Made by a program: the position numbers and the translations under genes | Assembly: GCA_016207065.1 (NCBI GenBank) | Contig: JACQQK010000115.1 | Span: 1 to 37,537, forward strand | Length of the DNA stretch: 37,537 bases | Direction of reading: 5' to 3' | DNA from: Nitrospinota bacterium | GTDB taxonomy: Bacteria; Nitrospinota; Nitrospinia; Nitrospinales; JACRGP01 | The notes under the pieces: generated by a model | Told to the model about the DNA's origin: nothing | The model's database searches: none | The model's input: only the letters and a program-made list of their open reading frames with translations | In this document: positions 23,620 to 30,884 of the stretch, piece by piece | Layout of the letters: the number at the start of each line of letters is the position of its first letter | How positions within the stretch are numbered: the stretch's first letter is position 1

Positions 23620-23873
23620 TGTATAATATCGAGTGGACGGTAAAAGCTTTCCGGCAAGTCAAGAAGATCAAGGACCGGGAAACAAGAACCCAGATCATCG
23701 ATGCCGTCGAGACGTTGAAACACTTCCCCGGCGCCGGAAATGTGGCCCGTCTGCAAAACCGCGACGATTACCGCCTGAGGGTGGGGCGTTGGCGCGTAAT
23801 TTTCGAGGTTGAACGGAGTCTTAAAATAATCGAGGTTCAGGAGGTGAAAATCCGCAATGAAGACACGTATTGA
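23619..23873 (+). CDS. RelE/ParE-family toxin
   Basis: The 84-residue protein has the RelE/ParE fold pattern: an opening strand (YNIEWTVKAFRQVKKI), a helix pair, LQNRDDYRLRVGRWRVIFEVE and a final strand. The R-x-G-x-WRVIF segment carries the basic residues that in RelE-type toxins contact mRNA in the ribosomal A site. It precedes and overlaps the HTH antitoxin gene by 17 bases, the toxin-first order typical of HigBA-like pairs. Confidence 0.88.
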   Translation: MYNIEWTVKAFRQVKKIKDRETRTQIIDAVETLKHFPGAGNVARLQNRDDYRLRVGRWRVIFEVERSLKIIEVQEVKIRNEDTY

Positions 23874-24207
23874 TTACCAGATCATCGAGCAAAACGGCGA
23901 ACCCGCCTTTGCCGTGATACCGTATAAAGATTTTGTGCGTCTTATCGCAAAACCGTCGAAAAAAAACGCTATTCCCCATGAGGTCGTCCGGGCGAACGTG
24001 GTGAACAACGTCCCTCTGATACGCGCCTGGCGGGAATATCTGGGGCTGACGCAAGCCGACGTCGCCAAACGGGCGCGGATAACGCAGGCCGCCCTGTCAC
24101 AACTGGAGAGTTCGGACGCCAAACCCCGCAAGTCAACGCTCGAAAAACTGGCCCGGGCCTTGGGGTTGAAGGTCGAACAACTACAGGCTCCTCTATGCCG
24201 GAGTTGA
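23857..24207 (+). CDS. HTH (XRE-type) antitoxin partner
   Basis: This 116-residue protein has an N-terminal segment (QIIEQNGEPAFAVIPYKDFVRLI) resembling the dimerising start of Phd/RelB-like antitoxins. A XRE helix-turn-helix follows (LTQADVAKRARITQAALSQLE, then STLEKLARALGLK). It should neutralise the upstream RelE-type toxin and repress the operon. The reading frame overlaps the toxin by 17 bases, so translation is coupled. Confidence 0.88.
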   Translation: MKTRIDYQIIEQNGEPAFAVIPYKDFVRLIAKPSKKNAIPHEVVRANVVNNVPLIRAWREYLGLTQADVAKRARITQAALSQLESSDAKPRKSTLEKLARALGLKVEQLQAPLCRS

Positions 24208-24246
24208 AAGCAAAACCATTCCAGCGAGTAGAAAAAAGCGTCAATT

Positions 24247-24561
24247 ATGGACTCGACCCTTCAGCCAAGGTTTAGCATGCAATGGATTTTCACAAATTTC
24301 GCGGCCATCGTTAATTCGATCGGTCTCTTGTTCGATATTGCTGGCGCATGGCTCGTTGCTTGGGAGGTCGTCCGGCAATTCAAGGGAGAGCCGTACGGTG
24401 TTTCAGTGGGTGTCAACCTTGGCGATATTGTAGTTGGGCAGAAGGTGAATGAAACCAAGGAATACCAAACATGGGGCGTCAGTAAATATGCGAAGATGAA
24501 AACAGGGCTCCTGCTCCTGACCTTCGGATTTGTCCTGCAACTGATTTCCAACTGGATATAG
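24247..24561 (+). CDS. Small two-helix membrane protein of unknown function
   Basis: This 104-residue protein has a membrane helix near the N-terminus (AIVNSIGLLFDIAGAWLVAWEVV), a polar middle containing QFKGEPYG and ETKEYQTW, and a C-terminal helix (GLLLLTFGFVLQLISNWI). I have a loose memory of widespread small hypothetical proteins with this layout but no function. Translation could also begin at Met12 (24280). It follows the antitoxin gene by 39 bases and might be a cargo gene of the same operon. Confidence 0.6.
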   Translation: MDSTLQPRFSMQWIFTNFAAIVNSIGLLFDIAGAWLVAWEVVRQFKGEPYGVSVGVNLGDIVVGQKVNETKEYQTWGVSKYAKMKTGLLLLTFGFVLQLISNWI

Positions 24562-24636
24562 TAGGCTAAAGCGAGGGAGTCGGGTCTTTGCCTGATGAGG
24601 GTCTGGCGCGGTCGCTGGGTTATGGGTTTCGGAGAC

Positions 24637-24666
24637 GGGATCCTTCGCTGGCGCTCAGGATGACAA
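24637..24666. repeat. Family D repeat, copy 1
   Basis: GGGATCCTTCGCTGGCGCTCAGGATGACA resembles the widespread CCTTCGNTGGNCTCAGGATGACA-type repeat. It sits in the gap between the small membrane protein and the lipoprotein. Confidence 0.5.
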
Positions 24667-24725
24667 AAAGGGCGGCGGGATTGCCGCTACGGGTCGAGCG
24701 GGCCGGTCTCCCGGGAAGACCGGGG

Positions 24726-25187
24726 TCAATTCCCCTTGAGGTGGTCGACGATTTCCTTGGAGGCTTTCTTGAACAGGGCGTTCTTGGAAACCCCGCCTTT
24801 GACCCAGGAGTTCACCTCCCAGGCCCCCACCATGGTTTTGCCCTCGAACAGGGCGACCTTGACCTGCAACTCGGCGCGGGAGGATTCCGCCAGACCCATC
24901 GTGGCGAGGCGCGTGAGGAGGTTGCCTTCCTGATATTTGGTGACCTTGAATTTGATCTGATACCGGGGTTGCTCGCTTTTTAAAACGAAAACCGTGTCCG
25001 CCAGGGATTCCTCGAGGGCGTTGACCAGACGCGTTCCGGCGTCCATGAAGCCGTCCTCGCGCGCGGACAGATCGACGAGGGCCAGGGTGTTCTCATGCGC
25101 GTCCCATTTCTTTTTGACGATGGTTTCGGCGCCGGAACAGGAGGCGAGAAAAAACGCCAGGACCAGGAGAGAGGCTATGTTTTTCAT
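24726..25187 (-). CDS. Lipoprotein of unknown function
   Basis: This 153-residue protein has a signal peptide ending in the lipobox LASC (Cys about 17). The mature domain is small and alpha/beta, with RLVNALEESLADTVFVLKSE, a hydrophilic strand series (YQIKFKVTKYQEGN) and ELQVKVALFEGKTMVGAWEVNS. The layout recalls DUF4410-type lipoproteins, a tentative match. It is the last gene of the minus-strand group with the FGE-like/CcdA fusion and TlpA. Confidence 0.65.
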   Translation of the reverse strand: MKNIASLLVLAFFLASCSGAETIVKKKWDAHENTLALVDLSAREDGFMDAGTRLVNALEESLADTVFVLKSEQPRYQIKFKVTKYQEGNLLTRLATMGLAESSRAELQVKVALFEGKTMVGAWEVNSWVKGGVSKNALFKKASKEIVDHLKGN

Positions 25188-25317
25188 AAGGGGGTTTCTG
25201 GTTTCTCGTTTGTCTGCGTTAATTCGCGGTCATTCTAGCAAATTTCAATCGTTGTCCGCAATCGGGATTATGCGCGCAAAAGTTTGTCCGGGGCCTTCCG
25301 GGGGGCGCGGCGAGGGG

Positions 25318-27102
25318 TCACATGAACCAATGGAGGATTTTTTCCTCGTAGGCGCCGAACCACACCTGGATCTCGATGGGGACCAGGTTGTTGACGTAGG
25401 TCATGTATCCCATGGCCAGGGCGACTCCTAAAAAGACGAGGAGCGCGCCGCTGAACAGGTTCGTGGTGTGGAGCGGAAGCGTCCGGTTGCCGATTTTAAC
25501 GTCCCAGCCCTTGCCGCGGAGGATCCTCCAGAACAGGCCGTCCTTTTTGAGGTGGCCGAAAAACGTGGAAATCACGATCAGCGGGGAGCCCAGTCCAAGC
25601 GCGTAGAAGAAGAGCAGGGTCATCCCCTGGAGGACGGTTTTGTCCGAGGCGGCGAGGATGAGGATTCCGGAGAGGACGGGTCCCACGCACGGCGTCCAGC
25701 CCAGCGCGAAAGTCGCGCCGAACAGGAAAAAACCCGTGAAGGAGGACGCGGGTTTCTGCCGGAAATTGGCGCCCGAAAAGCCTTTGCCGAAAAGCGTCAT
25801 CACCCCGAATCCAGCGACCAGGACGCCGCCGGCCGTAGTGAGAGAAAACAGGTAATCGCGCAGAAGTTGCCCCATGAAGCTGGCGGAGGCCCCCATGAGG
25901 ACGAACAACGTCGCCAGCCCAAGGAAAAATGTCACCGACATGAGGGCCATGCGGGTCCGCTCGGTCTGCGCGGTGATGGCGAAGTAAGCCGGCAGAATGG
26001 GCAGGGTGCAGGGGGACAGGAAACTGAACAGCCCCGCCAGAAGAGAAAGAAGGACCAAAACCAGCATTCCCGATTGAGGAAGATTGGGTTTGGGTTCGAA
26101 GGGGTTGAAAGTTTTTACTTGGGACGCGGCTGACGGTTTTTCCGGCGACGCCGGTCCGGGCGGGTTCTTGGCCGATGCGCCTCCGGCGAACGGGGGGTTG
26201 GCGGCTGACGATGGGCCAGGCGAGCCCGCGGCCATTTTCCTCATGGCTTCCGGCATCTCGTCGCTGGCGCACCGGAACCCCAGGTCGAGCGACGCCTCGT
26301 CCGGGTTCAGGAACTGGCGGAAGCCGCCTCGCGCGAATTTTTTCAGCACGGCGAGGTACGAGGGGCCGGGGAAATGGCCGACGTCGGAAGCGGACCCCCC
26401 GCGGATGACTTTGTAACCGGCTTCGTAGTCCGGGGTTTTGTAAGAGCTTCCCTTGTAAGGGGCATAATTGTCCTGGGTCCACTCCCAGACGTTCCCGGCA
26501 AGGTCGCGGATCCCCAGCGGGGTGGAGCCTTGAGGAAAGGAGCCGACTTTAACCGGGGCGTTCTTGCTTCCTTGTTTGGGCGACAGGTTGGCGTAGTCGG
26601 CGTGAAATTCGTTGCCCCAGGGGTATTCGTTGCCGTTTTCTCCGCGCGCGGCCTTCTCCCATTCTTTTTCCGTCGGCAGGCGTTTACCCGCCCAGTCGCA
26701 AAAGTTCGCGGCGTCGAACCAGTTGACCCAGACGACGGGCCAGTCGCCCTTGCCTTCCGGATAGTCCTTTCCTTTCCAATCGGGAGGAGGAATGGCGCCG
26801 ACGGCGTCCACGAATATCTTGTACCGCCGGTTGGTGACTTCGTAGCGATCGATGTAGAAACCCTTGAGGAAAATCTTTTGTTGCGGCCCTTCGTCGATAT
26901 ACCAGGGTTTGGGTATACCCAGCGAGAGGGCTTCCCCCTCGATGTCTTGCGCGTCGGTCCCGAACAGGAAATTCCCCGGGGGGACCAGGACCATTTCGGC
27001 TTCCAGGGGGTTGAGGTTTTCGGGGGTCTGCGACCGGGCCTCCGGTTGGGCAAATAACAGGAGGGCAATGCAGATCAAACTGAAAGATAAAATCCGATTC
27101 AT
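25318..27102 (-). CDS. FGE-sulfatase-like domain fused to a CcdA-like thiol-disulfide membrane reductase
   Basis: The 594-residue protein has a signal peptide (to about residue 24) and a periplasmic formylglycine-generating-enzyme-like domain at about 35-285 (MVLVPPGNFLFGTD, YEVTNRRYKIFVDA, RLPTEKEWEKAAR, AGNVWEWTQD, VIRGGS, LGFRCAS). A Pro/Ala/Ser linker (about 285-340) leads to a CcdA-like domain with six or so helices. Both CcdA cysteines are present (SPC near 365, TPC near 472). The two catalytic FGE cysteines expected shortly after RGGS are absent, so formylglycine formation is unlikely. The CcdA part should pass electrons across the inner membrane, perhaps to the TlpA-like protein encoded just upstream. 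Confidence 0.88.
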   Translation of the reverse strand: MNRILSFSLICIALLLFAQPEARSQTPENLNPLEAEMVLVPPGNFLFGTDAQDIEGEALSLGIPKPWYIDEGPQQKIFLKGFYIDRYEVTNRRYKIFVDAVGAIPPPDWKGKDYPEGKGDWPVVWVNWFDAANFCDWAGKRLPTEKEWEKAARGENGNEYPWGNEFHADYANLSPKQGSKNAPVKVGSFPQGSTPLGIRDLAGNVWEWTQDNYAPYKGSSYKTPDYEAGYKVIRGGSASDVGHFPGPSYLAVLKKFARGGFRQFLNPDEASLDLGFRCASDEMPEAMRKMAAGSPGPSSAANPPFAGGASAKNPPGPASPEKPSAASQVKTFNPFEPKPNLPQSGMLVLVLLSLLAGLFSFLSPCTLPILPAYFAITAQTERTRMALMSVTFFLGLATLFVLMGASASFMGQLLRDYLFSLTTAGGVLVAGFGVMTLFGKGFSGANFRQKPASSFTGFFLFGATFALGWTPCVGPVLSGILILAASDKTVLQGMTLLFFYALGLGSPLIVISTFFGHLKKDGLFWRILRGKGWDVKIGNRTLPLHTTNLFSGALLVFLGVALAMGYMTYVNNLVPIEIQVWFGAYEEKILHWFM

Positions 27103-27159
27103 AAACCGCGATTTCTCCGGGCCAGCGCCTGGTTGCGCAAATAAGCGTTACTAAAGCGC

Positions 27160-27216
27160 CGCCCTTCGACGGGCCCAGGGCGACAAAGGGCTGTCATGCT
27201 TGTCGAAGCATGATCC
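27160..27216. repeat. Family D-like repeat, copy 2
   Basis: GCCCTTCGACGGGCCCAGGGCGACA followed by a TCATGCTTGTCGAAGCATGA hairpin. It lies in the 224-base interval between the FGE-like fusion and TlpA genes, which holds no other gene. Confidence 0.5.
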
Positions 27217-27326
27217 ATGTTGCGCGACATGGCGCTAGAGGCCGTTCTGGCGTTCAAACGGTCGCGTAACCTTCGGCACCGGTCCGACGTTTTGGGTCCC
27301 CCGGGGTCGCCGGGGGATCTCTGGGG

Positions 27327-27845
27327 TCAGCTTGGTTTTAGAAGACCTTCGAAAAATTGCAGGACTTCGGGGTGGCTCCAATCGTCGGCTCCTTCATGGA
27401 CGCCGATGATCTTCCCTTCGGGGTCGATCAGGAACGTTGTCGGCAAACTAACGACGCCGTATTTGTGGCTTACCGTCAACCGCTGGTCCAAAAGTACCGG
27501 GAAGGTCAGGTTGTTCGCTTCGACGAAGGGGCGGACCACCTTGTCCCCGAACATGTCGCCCGACACCGCGAGCAGGCTGAAGTTGCGGGACTTGAACCGC
27601 CGGTAGAGTTTTTCCAGCGAAGGCATTTCCATTTTGCACGGGCCGCACCAGGTGGCCCAGAAATTGACCAGCAGGTATTTCCCGCGGAATTGGCCGAGGC
27701 TGAGTTTTTCGTTCGCGAGGGTATTCAGAGTAAAGTCCGGCGCCTGCGTGTTTTCTCCGGCCCCGTACGATACGGCGGGCAGGAGAAGGCATGCGGTAAG
27801 TATCGCGATAATGAAAACGAACGGGGTCCTCGATCTCGGAATCAT
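27327..27845 (-). CDS. TlpA/ResA-like periplasmic thioredoxin
   Basis: This 172-residue protein has a signal peptide or anchor (TPFVFIIAILTACLLLPAVSYG) and an AhpC/TSA-type thioredoxin fold. The active site is WATWCGPC (about residue 70), with VVSLPTTFLIDPEGKI carrying the cis-proline. TlpA proteins reduce periplasmic disulfides, for example in cytochrome c or CuA maturation, and take electrons from CcdA/DsbD. The start at MIPRSRT is chosen because the track's extra 25 residues translate a family D repeat. It precedes the CcdA fusion gene in the same direction. Confidence 0.92.
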   Translation of the reverse strand: MIPRSRTPFVFIIAILTACLLLPAVSYGAGENTQAPDFTLNTLANEKLSLGQFRGKYLLVNFWATWCGPCKMEMPSLEKLYRRFKSRNFSLLAVSGDMFGDKVVRPFVEANNLTFPVLLDQRLTVSHKYGVVSLPTTFLIDPEGKIIGVHEGADDWSHPEVLQFFEGLLKPS

Positions 27846-27890
27846 GGTTGACCTGCCGAGGGAAGCGTTAAATAGGTAATATTTCAAATG

Positions 27891-27920
27891 GGCCATCCCT
27901 CGACAGGCTCGGGATGACAA
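27891..27920. repeat. Family D repeat, copy 3
   Basis: GGCCATCCCTCGACAGGCTC followed by GGGATGACAA. It lies upstream of the TlpA gene and creates the false N-terminal extension seen in the ORF track. Confidence 0.5.
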
Positions 27921-28020
27921 GGGCTGAAATCGTCATGGCGGTCTTGTCGAGCCAAGGATTGCGCTCTCATTGAGCGCTCCCGGTAACAATATCCTCGGCG
28001 CCGTAAATGGGACTGCCGGA

Positions 28021-28254
28021 TCAGTTGACCTGTTCGACGCATCGGACGAGGGGGATGGCTTTTTTCAACGCCCTTTCGATCCCCATCTTCAGCGTTACAA
28101 GGGAACTGGAGCAGGAACTGCACGCGCCCACGAGGCGGAGCTTCACGATCCCGTCGTCGACGTCCACGAGTTCCACGTTGCCCCCGTCCGCGAGCAAGGA
28201 CGGGCGTAGGCTTTCCAGGATTTCCTCTACTTGACTTTTCAGAGTGTCCGTCAT
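28021..28254 (-). CDS. NFU/NifU C-terminal-domain iron-sulfur carrier
   Basis: This 77-residue protein is a lone NifU C-terminal (NFU) domain. It shows [22 protein letters not shown] and the cluster-binding CSSC in [10 protein letters not shown], then [14 protein letters not shown] proteins carry and deliver 4Fe-4S clusters. It is next to two ferredoxin genes and a JAMM peptidase gene, which suggests a role in loading or maintaining those proteins. Confidence 0.93.
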   Translation of the reverse strand: MTDTLKSQVEEILESLRPSLLADGGNVELVDVDDGIVKLRLVGACSSCSSSLVTLKMGIERALKKAIPLVRCVEQVN

Positions 28255-28273
28255 GGGATTCGCGTTTGGTCCG

Positions 28274-28537
<264 letters not shown>

Positions 28538-28579
28538 TCAAACAAATCGATTCTCTTGTTTGAATGTAGTGGTGTCGAT

Positions 28580-29041
28580 TCACGCCGTTTGTTCCTCGAA
28601 AACCTTTTTGTCCGGGTTCCAGGCGAACAGCGCGGTCCGTTTGACTTCCTTATTATAAACCGAGATTACCACATAATTGGCCCCGGGGTAAACGGGTTCA
28701 TCGTCGAACAACGCCATCCTCTTGTCTTCCTCGGAGAAGTAAGCGTCGTGGTCGGGGTGGGAGTGGTAAAACGTCTTGATCGCCAACCCTTTTTTTTCCG
28801 TCTCCTTGAGGACCCCCATCAGTTCCTTGGGGTCGATGTAAAAAGCCGTCCTCGCGTCCCGCGTGTAGGTCCTGGGGTCCATCGCATGCAACTTGTTCTG
28901 GATATTCGTGCACCGGTACAGGACGTCGTCCTCGTTTCCCGCGACCTTGCCGGCGACGACCCCGCAACATTCGTAGGGGTATTCGGCGACGGCATGCCGG
29001 CGCATTTCCTCCAGCTTGTCTTGAGTTAACGTGGACTTCAT
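28580..29041 (-). CDS. JAMM/MPN+ metallopeptidase (Mov34/PAD-1 family)
   Basis: This 153-residue zinc isopeptidase-like protein has the complete JAMM motif: the upstream Glu in EYPYECCG, then HSHPDHDAYFSEED (HxHPx7Sx2D). Bacterial members process ubiquitin-like sulfur carriers such as ThiS/MoaD or cysteine-adducted carriers. Their neighbours are often sulfur or Fe-S genes, which fits the ferredoxins and NFU beside it, although no ThiS/MoaD-like carrier is in the window. Confidence 0.9.
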   Translation of the reverse strand: MKSTLTQDKLEEMRRHAVAEYPYECCGVVAGKVAGNEDDVLYRCTNIQNKLHAMDPRTYTRDARTAFYIDPKELMGVLKETEKKGLAIKTFYHSHPDHDAYFSEEDKRMALFDDEPVYPGANYVVISVYNKEVKRTALFAWNPDKKVFEEQTA

Positions 29042-29094
29042 TTATTTTGGAATGTTGCCCTGGGATTGTCAATCGCTTTCTAGGCGTGGATCCG

Positions 29095-29115
29095 CGTCTC
29101 CGGCGGCCGGAGACG
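29095..29115. other. Perfect short hairpin between the JAMM and 2Fe-2S ferredoxin genes
   Basis: CGTCTCCGG and CCGGAGACG form a 9-base perfect stem with a 3-base loop. It starts 4 bases after the ferredoxin stop on the minus strand. No T-run follows, so it may be an mRNA stability or processing hairpin rather than an intrinsic terminator. Confidence 0.4.
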
Positions 29116-29119
29116 TCGA

Positions 29120-29437
29120 CTAAAAAGATCCTTGGGTTTTGACCACGACGTTGTCCGTGACGGACACCTGGCATGCGAGACGTATATTCGGCTGGGAGGG
29201 GATCTTCGATTTCAGCTTGTCGTTTTCCACTTCGTTTCGCGGGGCAAGGTTGCCGGAAACGACTTCCACGGCGCATGAGGTGCACAGTCCGCGGCCCCTG
29301 CAGTTCAGGATTTTGAAGATGTGCGGATAAAGTCCAAACTTGTTCCTGATGGCGGCCTGCCGCAGGTTTTCGCCGGGTTCCGCGTTTATTTTCCGGCGGA
29401 TTTCGCCCTTGGGACCGAGAAATGTGATTTCTAGCAT
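29120..29437 (-). CDS. 2Fe-2S ferredoxin
   Basis: This 105-residue plant/adrenodoxin-type ferredoxin has its cluster cysteines in LNCRGRGLCTSC and a later RLACQ. The family's glycine-rich loop is intact. The start is MLEITFLG; the ORF track's upstream 14 residues lie in the overlapping Zn-ribbon gene. The two genes overlap by 7 bases, indicating coupled translation. Confidence 0.93.
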   Translation of the reverse strand: MLEITFLGPKGEIRRKINAEPGENLRQAAIRNKFGLYPHIFKILNCRGRGLCTSCAVEVVSGNLAPRNEVENDKLKSKIPSQPNIRLACQVSVTDNVVVKTQGSF

Positions 29438-29766
29438 GCTTCGATTTCCAGGAATCGGGAGAGACTGCCTTTTCCCCAATAGCCGTGAAACGCGCTACCC
29501 ACGGTGGAACAGGCGGCGCTCATATGGACCAGGTGGCGTTCTCCGCGGTCGCCTTTCAGTACGCCGACGTGGGAGAACGGCGGGATCGGTCCGCCGCAAT
29601 TGGCGCAGACCGTCGAATACTTCTCGCACAGTTCGCGTAGGCAATCGACGCACGCCGCGGGGTCGAACAGATGGACTTCCTGTCCGCGGTACTCGACGGT
29701 TGTCGGCAGGCTGGAAACCTTGCGCCCGCATTCGACGCAAGGCCCGCCCTTCTTTTTTCTACTCAT
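29431..29766 (-). CDS. Small zinc-ribbon-like protein
   Basis: This 111-residue protein is not assigned to a family. It has three CxxC pairs (CVECGRKV, CVDC, CANCGG) plus a late His/Cys-rich part (HLVHMSAACS), suggesting one or two structural zinc sites. ORF start 29829 would add 21 residues with no binding site; MSRKKK is preferred, but neither start has a clear Shine-Dalgarno. It lies between mreB and the 2Fe-2S ferredoxin gene, overlapping the latter. Confidence 0.65.
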   Translation of the reverse strand: MSRKKKGGPCVECGRKVSSLPTTVEYRGQEVHLFDPAACVDCLRELCEKYSTVCANCGGPIPPFSHVGVLKGDRGERHLVHMSAACSTVGSAFHGYWGKGSLSRFLEIEAC

Positions 29767-29849
29767 CGCGGCGAAGGCCCCGAATTTCCCGAAAACGGTC
29801 CCGGGACTCCCGGCAGGTCGTGATTTCATCTATTTTAACCCAATACGCT

Positions 29850-30884
29850 TCAATTGATGCAGACTTTTTTCATTTCCCGGAAATTATCCAAGACCGCCCC
29901 GGCCCCCTTCACGATGCTGATGAGGGGGGCGTCGGGGATGTAAACCTTCATGGTGGTTTTTTCCTCGATGATCTTGTCCAGGCCGCGGATCAAGGCCCCT
30001 CCGCCCGTGAGGTAGATGCCGTTGGAGAAGATGTCGGCGGAAAGTTCCGGCGGGGTCTTTTCCAGGGCGCGGAGCACCACCGTGATGATGGAGCCGACGG
30101 GTTCCTTCATGGCTTCGCGGATTTCCTCGTCGTCCACGATGATGGAGGTGGGGACGCCGTTCTTCACGTTCAAGCCTTTGACCTCCGTGGTCAGTTTCTC
30201 GACGATGGGGTAGGCGCTGCCGACGGCGATTTTCGCGCGCTCGGCCTCGAATATGCCGATGTTCAAATGGTGGTTGAGCCGCATGTACCGGACGATGGCC
30301 TCGTCCATCTCGTCCCCCGCGACGCGGATCGATTCGCCATAGGCGATGGCGGACAGGGAAATGACGGCGACGTCCGTGGTGCCGCCCCCAATGTCTATGA
30401 CCATGTTGCCTTCCGGCTTGTGCACCGGGATGCCCACGCCAATGGCCGCGGCCATGGGCTCCTCGACCAAATGCACTTCGCGGGCCCCCGCCATGAGCGC
30501 GGCGTCGATGACCGCGCGTTTCTCCACCTGCGTGATGCAGGTGGGGATGCCCACCACCATCCGGGGTTTGACGAAACGGTACTGCTTCAACACCTTCTTG
30601 ATGAAGTAGGTGATCATTAAATTGGTGATCTCGAAGTCGGCGATCACCCCGTCTTTCATGGGGCGGACCGTGCGGACGCGCGCCGGCGTCCGTCCGAACA
30701 TCCGCTTGGCTTCCAGGCCGACGGCCTCGACGCCGCCGCCGTTGGCGTTCACGGCGACCACGGAAGGCTCGTCCAGCACGATCCCCCGCTCCTTGACGTA
30801 AAGCAGGGTGTTGGCGGTGCCCAGGTCCATGGCCACGTCGGCGGAAAACATGCCTATCATGCGGGAGAAAAAGTCTTTGATCAT
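29850..30884 (-). CDS. mreB: Rod shape-determining protein MreB
   Basis: This 344-residue bacterial actin forms membrane-bound filaments that guide lateral cell-wall synthesis. Conserved parts are AMDLGTANTLLYVK (phosphate 1), VVGIPTCITQVEKRAV, VEEPMAAAIG, MVIDIGGGTTDVAVISL (phosphate 2) and IYLTGGGALIRGLD. The short N-terminus (MIKDFFSRMIGMF) is amphipathic and should bind the membrane. The start codon overlaps the stop of the upstream GAF/GGDEF-like gene (ATGA). mreC and mreD do not follow, unlike the usual mreBCD order. Confidence 0.97.
   Translation of the reverse strand: MIKDFFSRMIGMFSADVAMDLGTANTLLYVKERGIVLDEPSVVAVNANGGGVEAVGLEAKRMFGRTPARVRTVRPMKDGVIADFEITNLMITYFIKKVLKQYRFVKPRMVVGIPTCITQVEKRAVIDAALMAGAREVHLVEEPMAAAIGVGIPVHKPEGNMVIDIGGGTTDVAVISLSAIAYGESIRVAGDEMDEAIVRYMRLNHHLNIGIFEAERAKIAVGSAYPIVEKLTTEVKGLNVKNGVPTSIIVDDEEIREAMKEPVGSIITVVLRALEKTPPELSADIFSNGIYLTGGGALIRGLDKIIEEKTTMKVYIPDAPLISIVKGAGAVLDNFREMKKVCIN

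Noticed and set aside
28580-29041. CBASS/Bil-type antiphage operon around the JAMM gene
   Set aside because: No E1, E2, ubiquitin-like or cyclase gene is present; the neighbours are ferredoxins and NFU.
29044-29072. TTGACA-17-CAAAAT before the JAMM gene
   Set aside because: The -10 box is weak and the predicted transcription start would fall just inside the coding region, so the match is probably chance.
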